Below are positions 1-11,173 of a stretch of DNA of 64,000 bases, piece after piece. Both the position numbers and the translations under genes were made by a program. Numbering within the stretch: the stretch's first letter is position 1; every line of letters begins with the position of its first letter. The notes beneath the pieces are model-generated. The model saw nothing but the letters and a program-made list of their open reading frames with translations, did no database searches and was not told where the DNA came from. The DNA lies in contig NC_018211.1 in the NCBI RefSeq assembly GCF_000219625.1, positions 1,240,001 through 1,304,000 on the forward strand. Direction: 5' to 3'. This DNA comes from Zymoseptoria tritici IPO323 (lineage: Eukaryota; Ascomycota; Dothideomycetes; Mycosphaerellales; Mycosphaerellaceae).

Positions 1-212
1 CAATGCCAGCTTGGAACAACTCCCATTCAAGAGACGGTGAATGCAAGAAGGCAGTGCAGATCCTCAGTCAACAGATCTCCAGCACCACGAGTCGTGCCTG
101 AGCCACGCGGTCCGCTTGCCGGCGCCCGGAACCCTGCATTCTGTCACCTTGAATTCATCCCAACTTCAAAGCTGTACCACTTCTCATCTTACTGGAGACA
201 CCAAGAGACAAC
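1..212. other. Left edge, upstream of CHY zinc-finger gene
   Basis: No coding region is supported here. Short open frames exist but none fits a family or joins the downstream gene: the frame upstream of the proposed ATG at 213 hits a stop near 150. It probably holds the promoter and 5' leader of the CHY zinc-finger gene. Confidence 0.4.
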
Positions 213-642
213 ATGTGGTAGGTCATCATGCCAGCATATGAAAGGTCGTAGCGCGAAAGTGTGCTAATGGTCAATCAGTAAACACATTCTCAACGCTCAA
301 GTCTCGATCCGCTCGCCCTGCTGCAAGCAGTGGTTCGATTGCGCGCAATGCCACGCGGAATCCCAAACACACACTCTGAAACAGACGATGGAGATGATTT
401 TCGCGTGCAAAAAGTGCAAGAAGTGCTTCCGCAAAGACATGAATGAGTACGAGGACAGCGACGAGTACTGCCCGCACTGCGACAATCACTACGTGCTGGA
501 GGCGAAGGAGCCACAAGCGCGACTGGAGGTGGAGGGTGAAGATGTGAGGAAAGACGCGAGGATGTTGAAAGACGACCGTATAAAGCCGAAGGAGGACTTG
601 ACGATCTGGGACGATGAGCTAGAGGCTGCGAGGCTGGGCTGA
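213..642 (+). CDS. Small CHY zinc-finger protein
   Basis: This is a 122-residue CHY-type zinc-finger protein. The signature is a series of Cys/His pairs: CKH at the start, CCKQWFDCAQCH in the next segment, then CKKCKKCF and CPHCDNHY. I read two exons. Exon 1 is 213-217 and codes only ATG plus two bases of a Cys codon; the intron is 218-278 (GTAGGT...CAG, 61 nt); exon 2 is 279-642. The splice recreates the Cys of the expected CKH motif, which is why I prefer this start to the in-frame ATG at 388, which would cut off half of the finger. In yeast the family member Hot13 acts on small Tim proteins in the mitochondrial intermembrane space. This smaller cytosolic-looking relative has no clear targeting signal, so its role is not known from the sequence. 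It is convergent with the MFS gene at 991-2658. Confidence 0.8.
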
Positions 643-990
643 GCGATCGGAATGAAAAGGAAACGAAAAGGCGTTCAAGGGATTTGCGTTTGGACGCTCT
701 CGGCGAAAGAGACATGATACCATGAGGCTTTGCAGAACGAGGGGAGCAGGAAGGATAGCGTCAGCGCGGAGTTGCGATGGTCTGCGCGACAGTTGGTGTG
801 GGCCGAGAGATGGGCATCGGGTGAGACAGGATGCAACGCCTTCACGATACGAAAGATCAGGCGATTGTCTTCGATGCAGAAACCACGCTCTATGCTGTAT
901 ACGCCACCCATGGATGCCTCGCTAATTCTCATTTATGCTGAACCAACCGAGCGACTTGTCTTCTGCCGTATGCACGTAGGTGCCTCGAGA
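643..990. other. Convergent intergenic region
   Basis: This region lies between the 3' ends of the CHY gene and the MFS transporter. It presumably holds both 3' UTRs. I see no other feature. Confidence 0.5.
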
Positions 991-2658
991 TCAATCCTCT
1001 CCCACCACGACCCTCCGGGCCCCTTTTGGCGGAAATCTGGTCAAGCAAAGCACAACAAACGCCATCACGGCGACAGCACCATTGGCAAGGAATGTCAGTT
1101 GCGGCTTCCCAATCTCCGCGAACGCCGAAAATATCAATCCAAATACGCCCACGGCCGATAACCGCCCAACCATCTCCACCAGACTGATTGCACTCAGCGC
1201 ATCCGCCCTTTCCGACGGCGCGCACATTTGAAGAATTGTGCCCTTGGCCGCGGAACCAGTACCTGCAGCGAGCGGGAGCAGAACAGCAACAAGGTACATG
1301 TGCCATTTTTGGGTTGTAAAGGTCGCCACGGCGGTGAGAATTCCGTCCAAAAGAATGGACCATCTTGTGTATTGCAGATCGAATTTGTAGGATGCCTCTT
1401 CATGAGGGCCAGGTTTGACTGGTTCTGTAGGTTCGGTCTCATCACCCATTGCTCCGATTTCAGGGTCCTCAGCTCGAGTAGTTGAGTCATGACTGGCGGA
1501 TTCTTCGCGACTCGTCTTGTCTTTAGCCTCCTGACGGCGATCGAGCCACGCTCGTCCCTTGGAGATGATGATTGGAAACGCGAATGTGAGGAACACAGCG
1601 CGGACAAGCGAGTTCAGCGAGATGAGCCACCCGTTCTCCGTGGCGCCAAAGTCTAGCACATCCGTGGCATACATTTGAAGCAAGACTGGAATGTACCCTG
1701 TTGCGAGGAGGGCCATGGATGCGCCCACACCAAGGAGAAGGATGCCGTACTCTGTTTGAAGTCGACCATCTTGAAGCTCCCATTTCCGAGGGATGAACAT
1801 TTTTAGCGGCTCAAAGAACGATGCCAAAGACTGTGCTTTCTTCTCGCTTTCCGGAGTGAGGTGGAGAGGAACTGACGGGAGAGCGAGGGCGACGTAAATG
1901 CACGATAGGACGAACAGCACAAGGGTGACCTCAAACGGAGCTGGCAATCCAAAATAATCACTCAGCATGCCGCCGACAAGGTAGCCAAGAGCGGTCCCGA
2001 AAAATGCACATCCGTTGAGTCTTCCAAGCGTGGCAGTCCTCTCGCGAGCTTCCACGGCCTCCGTAGCAAATGAATTCAGCGCAAGAATGTAGCCCGCCGG
2101 TCCTCCGACAATGGTGATGACCTGCGAAGCCTGGATAATGAGAATCCCAAGCCCATATCCAACGCGAACGCCGACGTTCTGCACAACTAATCTGAGGGCC
2201 GGCCAGCAGACAGATGTCAACAGCGCCGTCTTGACTCCCCACTTCTTCATCGCCCAGCCGGTATAGAACAAATTCAATACCCCGAAAATCGTCGTGGTTG
2301 CACCTAAGAATGCGACGGATCGTGCTGTACTCGCTTCGATAGATGGATGTCTGCAACGTCCTGCGACTGGGCCAGGATCCAGCTTGGGATATGTTCGATA
2401 GTATTCATCGCAGGTCATGAGTCCGAAGACATGGATTATTGGAACCTGAGTGATACTGAAGGAGACTGCCACCAGAAATGATGTGAACAGCAACTTCAGG
2501 ACAATAGCTTTGCCCAAGGTCTGCCGACGGTCATCTTCATCGTCGTCCTGGCTGGCTTTCGGCAGAAGTGGCGTCCTCTCCGATGGTGGTTGTATTCGTG
2601 GTGGCTCCTCTGCCGACACTCTGGATGACTTCACCGGTGCTCGGCCGTCGGACGCCAT
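991..2658 (-). CDS. MFS transporter, probably vacuolar
   Basis: An intronless 555-residue major facilitator superfamily protein. A cytosolic N-terminus of about 50 residues carries SERTPLLPK, which contains an acidic di-leucine (ExxxLL) signal typical of vacuolar or endosomal sorting. It is followed by about 12 hydrophobic segments in two halves. A long hydrophilic central loop (about residues 390-435: charged, Ser/Glu-rich) separates the late helices. A luminal loop between TM1 and TM2 has two cysteines (MTCDEYY and AGRCRHP). The pattern fits the fungal MFS group related to tetracycline-resistance-type exporters. The substrate cannot be read from the sequence. The start at 2658 is the first Met before a clear cytosolic domain, with no better choice downstream. 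The gene is convergent with the CHY zinc-finger gene. Confidence 0.9.
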   Translation of the reverse strand: MASDGRAPVKSSRVSAEEPPRIQPPSERTPLLPKASQDDDEDDRRQTLGKAIVLKLLFTSFLVAVSFSITQVPIIHVFGLMTCDEYYRTYPKLDPGPVAGRCRHPSIEASTARSVAFLGATTTIFGVLNLFYTGWAMKKWGVKTALLTSVCWPALRLVVQNVGVRVGYGLGILIIQASQVITIVGGPAGYILALNSFATEAVEARERTATLGRLNGCAFFGTALGYLVGGMLSDYFGLPAPFEVTLVLFVLSCIYVALALPSVPLHLTPESEKKAQSLASFFEPLKMFIPRKWELQDGRLQTEYGILLLGVGASMALLATGYIPVLLQMYATDVLDFGATENGWLISLNSLVRAVFLTFAFPIIISKGRAWLDRRQEAKDKTSREESASHDSTTRAEDPEIGAMGDETEPTEPVKPGPHEEASYKFDLQYTRWSILLDGILTAVATFTTQKWHMYLVAVLLPLAAGTGSAAKGTILQMCAPSERADALSAISLVEMVGRLSAVGVFGLIFSAFAEIGKPQLTFLANGAVAVMAFVVLCLTRFPPKGARRVVVGED

Positions 2659-4066
2659 GATTTCTGATGGGATGGCATGTGTAAGGAATGCAGCCCAGAG
2701 TGTGACTACATGTCAAATGTGGAGGTCGAAAAATGCTTGCAAATGTGTTATCGTGGGACGCGGTTTCGGGATACACGAGGTTCACCGCTGCCGACCCCGG
2801 CCGCAGGTGCGGATTTAGCTCGCCCGAGATAGGATTGCATAGCCGATGAGATACTGGGATACCTTCCTTTTTCGATGAGTGAATTCTTTTCCGTGGAGTG
2901 AGTGCATATTTCTACTCAAAGACGCTATTGCATGCTTAAGAATTGCGATCCAGCCGCAGGATCCAGGCAGTCGCTACGGTAGTACTCACCGATTGTGAGG
3001 ACTGCATTGGAGCAGGTAATCTTGTCGCTGTTGGGACGTGCCAGGGTTCCTTCAGTAGATGCAAAGCAGCCGTATCGACGGTCAAAGTGCCAAGTGCGTG
3101 AAGTCCTCGTTCCTGCTGCTGTGCTCTGTTGACACTCGAGATCAGTCTGGCAGCTCATATCGGCGCCTTCACAAGGCTCTCCACGGTTGTCATCTTGGGA
3201 GGTTACCTTTTGGGTGCAGGTGTGAGCGGGCTTGCCTCCGCTCAGGTCATTAGTCAGCAGCTCTGTGCGCTAGCGAGATGTACAATTTTCGTCCTTTCTC
3301 AAACTTTCTCTTCCCTCAAACCAAGACCCGCAAATTTATTACTCAAACCATCCCATGCCTTCCAATCTGTGGTACTGGCGATTCCGATGCGGGTCGAGAC
3401 CGACTGTCCACTTTTAAAACCTTGACCAAGAGGGTAGTTCTTCGGAACGGCGCCCATGAGACGGCCAAGACCTATAAGATGGCACAAAAACTTCAGCCTG
3501 CACCTCCATATCTCGTCTCCAGACACTTTCCTGAACCGGCCGACAGAGTCAAACGCCGCCGACTGGCAGGACACTCGATCGTACGGTAAGATCTTGATTG
3601 CTCCTCAATGTCCCTCCCGAATCAGCATGATGATCTCAAAATTCATTTGGTAAACGGACGCCCAGCCGCATCAAGTCTGTTCATATACAGACTGCTGGTT
3701 GGGCTTGACGATGACTGGCCCTGTCTGAAATGTCACCCAAGTCTCGATAATGCTGTCAGCAAACTTGATCTTCGAAGGCAGACCGGCTGACCACGTTTTC
3801 AGTGAGTGGAAGAGCTACCATATCCGTAGATTCGTCATGAATGAATTGTCGAGCTGCGATCATGCTGTAGCAGTATGCCAACATGTTCTGTCAGAGAGAG
3901 TGAACACGATGATTGAATAATATAGACCCTTTCGAACGTCCCGTCGCTCCCGAACAGATCCATCGCACGCTTCGCTAAATCACAACAATCTGTACGAAAC
4001 ATGCCAACAAACCCCAGCGCCGTGCTAAGAACATCGCGCTATATCCACGAACTCCAAAATTATCAA
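2659..4066. other. Gene-free 1.4 kb
   Basis: This stretch lies between two leftward MFS genes. Open frames here are under 125 codons, overlap in several frames and lack recognisable domains. It probably contains the promoter of the 991-2658 gene and the 3' UTR of the next. Nothing else is seen. Confidence 0.5.
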
Positions 4067-6098
4067 TCAAAAGTCCTCCTCATCAACCTCAGGTATCAGA
4101 CGATCCCGCTCATTCGCTTCCCGCATCTCATCCATCTCAGCCTGCACTTTTCTGGTCTGGACAAACACGAAGGTCACGAGTATTCCGCCAACCACGAGTC
4201 CGAGACTCGCCAGAGCCACGTTGATCGGGATGGGATTCTCTTGAAAATATTCGTGGTTCAGTGCATCGAGCAGTGGCTGCGAGAGGTTGACCACTCCCGA
4301 CAGACAGATAATGGCTCCATACACTCGTCCGAACGTGGCGAAGCCGAAAACTTTCGCTGCGTAGTCGCTGTAATATTCCGTCAGTATGTGACTCCCATCG
4401 ACCTCACGCGGTGCTGGTTGACTTACGACATGGCGGAGTAGTACAGTGGCCGCAGTAGGACGAACAGCAATACGTTGCCGTACGCCGCCCACAGAAACGG
4501 CAGCGAGCCGAGCACTCCCACAGCGGTCGTCATGGCCACAAGGATGGCCAACATCATGGCGGTGCTCACGTGGTCGAGCAGCAGGCCGATGAACGGCGTA
4601 GCAACAACTCCTGCAAGCTGTCAGTCCTGATCTGGCGCGATTCTGTCATGGTCAACATACCTCCGATTGGCAGCGCAGCATCGAAGAACGAATTGATCCG
4701 CCTGGCCAGCTGCTCAGAGCCCAGCATGTACTCATACTGCGACCTGATGGTGGCAATGAAGAAATTCATGCGCAGCATCTGAAGCACAGTGAGCAACGTG
4801 ATGAGGATGAACCAAGGCGAAAGCATTTGCTCCTTCGCAGACTTTCCATGCAAAGCACCCCACACGCCAGAAGCGAGCAGCCGCTCTTCCTGCTTCTCAA
4901 TCCGGACATTTCTCTCCTCTGCATCTCCGAGCAGCTTATCGATCTGCGCGATCTTGGACTCCCGATGCTCGCGTCTGTGTTCGCGCAGTCTCCGCACTTC
5001 GTTGTCGCTCAGCTCGTCGTCGGAGTCGTGGACATCTTGAGTGGCGTCCATTTGTTTCTCAATTTTCTCCTCCAGTTGTATGACGGTCTTGTAGCTATCT
5101 GCGGACATCAGAAAGACCTGTGCAATCAGTATCGCCGTTGGCACTGCGATGTATCCGTAGAAAAACTTCTCGGGCCCGAACGAGCCGCCGGAAGACTCAT
5201 ATGCCAACCGGAAGAAGAGGAACACCGCTGCCTGTTTGCCTGGAGTCAGTGCTGAAGAATGAAAACTCGAGCGGAGGATCAGCACTCACTGATGCATCGA
5301 AAGCTCCTGTGACCATCGCAACAATCGTGCCAGAGTACTTTGGGAAAGCATTCGCAATCTGGAATGATGGGACAAAGATGAATGTACCCCCGAGAGACAA
5401 GAATACGTTACCAGCGATGTACCCATCGAACGCAGGAATGGTAAATGCAACCGCCATCAAGAAGCTTCCCAGTGCCATTGAAATGCACCCGATGATGTTC
5501 GCGACACGAGGACCATAACGGTCCAGGATGGTTCCCACGACCAAGGCGGAGATATTACAGGTTGTCGAAGCTATCGCGAAGAAGAGATTAAGTCTGTCGA
5601 TTCGAAGTTAGCACGATGAAAGCATTGTGCGAAGCGATGGAAGAGACACTCACCTCAAATCTTGCTCATAACAGACCTCCACGCCCTGCTCCAACTCCTC
5701 CTTCGTACATAACTCGCGATACACGCCCTGGTCGACGAGTACGGGCTTCAGCGCTGCAAATCCGAACACAATCCCCGAAGCGACCCAGCAAGACAGAATC
5801 GTCACGACCACCTGAGCTGTAGCAAAGTCAGCATGTCGTCTTTGTGGATTCTCATACGCTCAACCTTACCAAGCCTTCTCGCCGTCGAGATCTTGTAGGC
5901 TGCAACGCCGCCGCTCGGATGCGTCGCATGAGATTCTTCGTCAGGTTTTGGGAGGGTATCATAGCTGATGACTCTCCGTAACGATCTCACCGAGCCGGAG
6001 TGTTTGATCGTTCCATATCTCGGCTGCCACGCATCATGTTGCTCGACTGGCTCGCGATCGGTTCCTTCGATGGGTGTAACGCGCTGGACTAAAGACAT
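4067..6098 (-). CDS. MFS transporter, FMP42/SLC43-like
   Basis: A six-exon gene for a 583-residue membrane protein. Exons, in order of translation: 6098-5870, 5816-5654, 5593-5290, 5231-4661, 4610-4427, 4367-4067. All five introns are short with GT...AG ends, and the frame is continuous across them. The protein starts MSLVQRVTPIEG, has a soluble N-terminal stretch of about 90 residues and about 12 membrane segments, and has a long charged central loop rich in Arg/Glu (about residues 270-340) after TM6. The segment DRYGPRVANI after TM2 is the MFS motif A region. It resembles the yeast FMP42 group and the animal SLC43 amino-acid transporters, so a nutrient or amino-acid transport role is plausible; the substrate is unproven. 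The C-terminus is acidic (ends EVDEEDF). Confidence 0.88.
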
Positions 6099-8107
6099 CT
6101 AGGATGCCAGAAGTTTCCGGCCTGTTCAAGGTGTCAGATGTATGTCTTGCGTGTAATGAAGGGTGTTGACGGTGATGAAAGGACGAAAAGCAGAGGCGAT
6201 AGGAAGAAGCGGTGGAAAACAACAGAAATATACGCTGTCACAAGAGCAGGCAAGCGTATGTGGAGTAAAGTCTATGTAGTAATAATATGGGAAAATGGGT
6301 CTCGAAGATTTGCAGAGGTCGCCCCTCCCCACCAGCGTGCCGCGTCGTAAGCCATCGAAGCTTCGGTCTGCTCTCTGCGATAACGATTCTTGCTTCAAGA
6401 TCCTGGTCCTGCTACGGTAGGACAGCTTCAATACCAGACCTTCGCGCATATTCTATATGATCTCGCTGCGATCAAATGCCTTGTCTTTGTTGTTGTCTTC
6501 GCAAATATGAGTGCGGCATTTCTTAGCCTTCATGCCCGCGTCTTTAGCCTTCTTTTGAAATAGACTAGTAGGTTTTGCGGCCTCGGCATTGGATGCATCT
6601 ATTAGCCTACTTCCTCTTGGAGAAGTCCACAGTCTTTCTTGGTCATGAGATGAATCTGCTGTGATTGACACACCGCATGTGAAAGTTTTGAACATCACAT
6701 GCATTCCTCGTTCGTGCACGCAAGCGGTGAACAGAGGCGTTCTTATCGAAAATCCCGGCCGATAGCCCTCGGAAGCACACACGACATCACCAGTGACGAT
6801 GCGATCGCAGCCCATCTTCCTTGCGATTCTCATCTTCGGTGCTCCGAGACGGTACGCATTGTCCCAGTCGGCCGTCGTGTTCACGCATCGTTTCCTCGAA
6901 ACGCCACACAACAGTCTGACCTGCGACTTGGTGACTCCGCCAATCAAATACACGTCGCTGTACGCTTTAGGCAAAAACATCCTTATGCTCTCGGATGCTG
7001 TTGATGATCGACCGGCAAGCTGGCCGAGCCCTCGATTGGCCCCCAAAAACGATGTCTTCAAGGGCCGACAGCAGGATTCAAGAATGCGAAGGCAACAGCA
7101 CATCGTGCCTTGTACAGACGTATCAGCATAGACCATGCTCTGGTTAGAAAATCAAGCTCAGCGAGGAATGAAAAGAATGTATCAAGCTGAGCTGGTCCTT
7201 CAACCTCTTTGTTGGCTTGGGGACATGCACAGCTGGACTTGCACGCCTTTGGGCCCTCTCTTTTATCATCGTCAAGGATGATTCTGCAAAGTGTCTCTGC
7301 CACGTTTGCAGACAATTCCTGCCACACGAGATCCAAATATGGGCGAAATGGTAGGGGCCAGACCGTTCGTTCGAGATTCCTTCAGTTCATCTCGAGGAGA
7401 TTGTGCTGGTTCGTTTCATGTTCGATCCACCGCGACGCACTGACAGTTCCTTCTTCGTGCGTGCGTTCCATGTTCAACATCCTTGCCACCCACTAGCCAG
7501 TGCCGGCATTGTCGACCACAGCTGAACGGTCGCAAGACGCACAAGTCGCTGTGGCGGGTGTTCGTGCAACGAAGTGAACGACTGTCAAATAGTTCCCGAT
7601 GGCGTTGGATCAATGAATGAGGTTACCCTTGATCATCATCGTGGCAGCCCATCTAGATTTCGATCTCACAAGATGAGATGCCATCCACCCTGGTATGCAG
7701 GCACCCATCCCAGCTAGCGGATCAGAACGAGCACGCTTTCTCGAACGCCAATGCAAAAAGCGACGCTACAACTGGCTATGTTCTGAGCCGAAGTTGCTGA
7801 TGACGGATATGGTAATCAGGGGCGCGTTCTGCCCATTGTGCAACTTTTTACGATGGAAGAGAACACCATTCGGTATACCTCAGTCATTGCCTCTGGCTCA
7901 CAGATCTTGTTACCTATTTCTGGACGAGCAAAAACGTGGTCCGAGTCGAATTCTCTTGTTATTGTTGGTCGAAGAGCCTGGTCGGCTGGGGTATGCCCAA
8001 CATCAACGAGGGTACAACAAGGCTAAACGAACCGATCACGCGTGAGTGCGTGGGGTACATGTACGCTCATCCTCCGTCTTTGTGTTCCTCCTTCAGCAGT
8101 CCAACCG
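6099..8107. other. Long sparse region
   Basis: About 2 kb with no confidently coding sequence. The only long open frame is the leftward one at 6453-7136, listed separately. The right end should contain the promoter of the rightward gene starting at 8108, and the left end that of the MFS gene at 6098. Confidence 0.4.
6453..7136 (-). CDS. Orphan open frame, 227 codons
   Basis: An uninterrupted leftward frame of 227 codons. I recognise no family. The sequence is basic, with ten or more scattered cysteines, no signal peptide and no membrane segment. It ends in a Lys-rich stretch. A second leftward open frame at 7336-7058 overlaps its start in another frame, so a spliced gene is possible, but I could not find a convincing junction. 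It may be a real lineage-specific gene, a remnant, or chance; long chance frames do occur at this base composition. Confidence 0.25.
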   Translation of the reverse strand: MVYADTSVQGTMCCCLRILESCCRPLKTSFLGANRGLGQLAGRSSTASESIRMFLPKAYSDVYLIGGVTKSQVRLLCGVSRKRCVNTTADWDNAYRLGAPKMRIARKMGCDRIVTGDVVCASEGYRPGFSIRTPLFTACVHERGMHVMFKTFTCGVSITADSSHDQERLWTSPRGSRLIDASNAEAAKPTSLFQKKAKDAGMKAKKCRTHICEDNNKDKAFDRSEII

Positions 8108-9029
8108 ATGGAGATTCGCCAACGAATTCAGCGCATATCCAGCATCAGCCAGTTCCTGCCTCATCACAGATCCACAAAAGGATGCACGCCATCACCTGGT
8201 ATGGCCGCGCCGGCCATGAAGCATCCTGCGAAACCGAAGTCCCTCGATGCTGAGCTCCCTCCTCCACTCCCAGACCGATCGGACAGTAAACTCAAACCAT
8301 CGCTCCACCCGCTGTATGAGGAATTGACGGAGACATGGCAATTCGTGATTGCTTGTCCCATCACCCAGAAAGCCGCCATTATCGACTCTCATCTGGACAA
8401 CAATCATGCCAGTACTGCGATATCCACCATCGCTGCTGATCGCGCGCTGGCCATCGTCCGACGTCATGGATACACCGTCCAGAACATCCTCTCCACGCAT
8501 GATGACCCTCGATATCCCTCCGCAGCGTGGTATCTTCGCTGCCAGTTGATGCAAAGCCAAGGTATGGCGCCGGAGATCACTGCAAATCGCAGCATGACAG
8601 CGCTGCATCGTGTGTTGAAGCGCAAGTATAGCATGAATGGCGAAAAAAGCATGGAATCAGACTTGGGAGGCGACTTCGCGGATGGCCAGGAATTTGCAAT
8701 TGGAGAGCTGAAAGCGCAAGTGCTGCATCTGGCAAATGGGTCGTTCGCGTTCGTGATTGGGGATCTTGTTTTCGCTGGTGTCTCGGACATAAGGTACCAG
8801 CTGCGCCATCGGCATGCGTCTTTGATCGAAAGGTGAGTCCGTCTTCCGATCGTTCGTGGAAAATGCTGCAGGTGCTGACTCGTGCGGTGACGACAGTCTC
8901 AGAGACTATCGATTGCTCACGAGCTATGACAAGCCGCCAATCCAGAAAGCACGCCTCATCCCGGTGATGGATGGCGACGAGTCGAGCAAGCAGTCGAGAA
9001 AATTGGTGATAAGATATGCTGCGCAGTGA
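8108..9029 (+). CDS. Metallo-beta-lactamase-fold protein, ETHE1-like, metal site lost
   Basis: Two exons (8108-8832 and 8897-9029; intron GTGAGT...CAG) give about 285 residues, with an alternative upstream ATG at 8042. The basic, Ser/Gln-rich N-terminus could target mitochondria. The body follows the persulfide dioxygenase (ETHE1) and glyoxalase II layout: YEELTETWQFVIACP, AAIIDSHLDNN, the helix DRALAIVRRHGYTV, then NILSTHDDPRYP where active relatives have THxHxDH. Only the first His survives. The later HTP-type His is absent (HLANGSFAFVIGD), the bridging Asp is replaced (VFAGVS where FAGDS is expected), and the C-terminal GHD is SYD. The fold therefore looks kept while every other metal ligand is gone. 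It is likely a pseudoenzyme or a repurposed protein. Reading frame and splicing are intact, so it is not an obvious pseudogene. Confidence 0.72.
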
Positions 9030-9269
9030 AGAAAGGGCAAAGCGATCCTGTAAGAGTGGGCGTTAGAGATTGTTTGCGGCTCAATAGCATGTGCTTGGAG
9101 TGGAGGGCGATTGTGCCGTATACATACAAATGGGCATTTTGGATTGGGCGTGGTGTTGGAATCGGCGTCGAATCGCGCAAGGAAAGAGCAGCATGTTGCA
9201 AGGCGGGAAAGGACTGTTGAAGTGTGTGTTAGTCCTGTATGAGCACGTCAAATGTTGGCGCGATCAAGT

Positions 9270-11173
9270 TCAAGATCCCATGAAACCAGGCTGAGGCATC
9301 CCGTTTCCAGACATGTCGGCTCCAGGCATCCCGGCTCCAGGCATCCCAGCACCAGGCATTCCAGCTCCCATCATGGCATCATTGAGCATGTCCGGGTCGT
9401 ATGGAGGAAAGTTCATCCAGGGGAAGTTCAGTCCGGGGATGGTTGAGAAATCGAACCCTCCGTTCATGTCTCCAGCTTCGATTCCTGTAGCTTCGGGTTG
9501 GACATTGAACACATCATGGGCTGCAACTCTCAGCTTTTGCAAGACGAAGTCAGCGACGTTCCAGTTGCAACTGAACGACCTCAGTACGCCGAGGGCCAAG
9601 TGCACCCGACCTTGGTTCCCTGGACTGTCGTGGGGATAGGTGCAGTATGCCGTCAGCTGTACAACGCAGGCATAGACGAGACCGCAAATGAGGAATGGAG
9701 AGTGCTTTGCCACTGGCAGGCCTGCGAGGCTGATGATGTCGCGGGAAGCGATCAGCGCCCTAGCGGCATGTTGCGACGAGGTTGGAGAGACCTGTGATGC
9801 GTTAGTATGTCGCCAGAAAGTGAACAACTTGATGCTTTTACCTGCTGCATGGATTTTTGTGCACAGGAGACGTTGGCAGACGGCGGCATGAGGATCGGCA
9901 GTTCAGATCGTGGGAAGTGCAAGAGGATGGTCGCAAAATCAATGAAAGCGAATGCCTGGAACATGAGCGGGTCACCATCGCAGCTGCGAGCGATGGTCTC
10001 AGCTTTATTGAGCGGCAGGCTGTGCTTCCAGCTCGCGATTTCGATATCGAGCGACTGAATTGCATCGGCGTGGGTGTCGTTTGCTTTCGAGACGGCAATC
10101 ACTCGAGCCAGGATGCGGACAGCATCGATTCGAAAGGAGTACGACGAGAAGTGAATCTCTTCAAAGTTCCAGAGTCGACTATCGAACTGTGCTAGAGTCG
10201 CTGGCGGTGGCAGGACAGCTCCGGTGGTGTAGTACTTGTCTTCGCACGGAAGCATCGTAGTGATGATGACGCTGTTCGAGCGAAAGTTGGTGCGGGAGTG
10301 CAGAGCAGCCAGGTAGCCGTCGGTGATGAAGATTTCCCACCACGTGCGGCGGAGGCTCTCCTCATATTGAATATTGCCTTCGCTCGTGGCTGCAGCATAC
10401 CCAGAGAGATTCATGCCAAGCTCAATGGCCATTGTGGCGGCCTTGTCGATAGCGGACATGGCTTGAGTTGGCTCGTATCGGGAGTGAAGGGCGATTGCAC
10501 ACAGCAGTAGTGTTTGAACCATCTCCGGCGTCTTGTCGTCGCTGTTTCCAAGCAAAGCGGCAACGTGGAGCTTCAGCGTGTCGGTGGAGATGTTGACGCC
10601 GGTGGCGTAGTGACTGCCTATGAACTTGACGGTGGCCTTCAGGTGTTCCGGGTACGGCGCTGTGTCGTATGGGATTCTTGGAAGCAAGATCGGGTGAGCC
10701 ACGTGAAAGTGGGTGAAGTAGCAATTGGTGAGGTAATCGTCTGACGATGAGAGTGCTGACTGAGATGATAGCGAGAGGTTGGAGTGTGATGACTCGGGAG
10801 GGCTGGATGTGTCATTGTCGGTCGACATAGGAGTGATCATGGTCAGTTCAAGTCCCGTTGCGGCCTGCTGATTAGCGTTGCTCGACATCGCATTGCCAGC
10901 TTGCTGCGGCGGCTGCTTGGATTTGCCTTTCCCGCCTCTCCGAGAAGCCACCCACACGCATTCCAGACCCTTTTGAGTGCATCGCGGGCATACTGAAGTC
11001 TTCCAGTGGCATTTTACATGCGATTTCCTGCATTCGAGACACGCGATTTTCTTCGCTCCGCGATCGGGTGTTGAGCTGTCGGTGGTTGCCATGATTGGCG
11101 TCGTCGATGCTCCCAAGAACGGAGAGCGGTATGAGTGTGGTCTTGCTGCAAGCGGATCGAGGTTCGGCTGCAA
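9270..11173 (-). CDS. Zn2Cys6 transcription factor
   Basis: A fungal binuclear-cluster regulator of 617 residues in two exons (11173-9842 and 9791-9270). The intron has a GTAAAA donor, an ACTAAC branch site and a CAG acceptor. The DNA-binding cluster is C45-x2-C48-x6-C55-x6-C62-x2-C65-x6-C72, followed by a basic linker (RRGGKGKSK). A Ser-rich spacer leads to a fungal-specific transcription factor homology domain (about residues 180-450: FHVAHPIL, then ALHSRYEPTQAMSAIDKA, then LRRTWWEIF). The C-terminus carries a Met/Pro/Gly repeat (unit G-A-G-M-P) encoded by a 15-bp tandem repeat. A second in-frame Met (residue 28, at 11092) directly precedes the cluster and could be the real start. The target genes are unknown; the nearest neighbour with an enzymatic function is the hydrolase at 11711-13432. 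Confidence 0.92.
9319..9363. repeat. 15-bp coding tandem repeat, 3 units
   Basis: Three 15-bp units (gctccaggcatcccg and variants) lie end to end at 9319-9333, 9334-9348 and 9349-9363, with a partial fourth. They are inside the last exon of the Zn2Cys6 gene and encode the G-A-G-M-P repeat. Being in-frame, copy-number changes would be tolerated. Confidence 0.9.
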
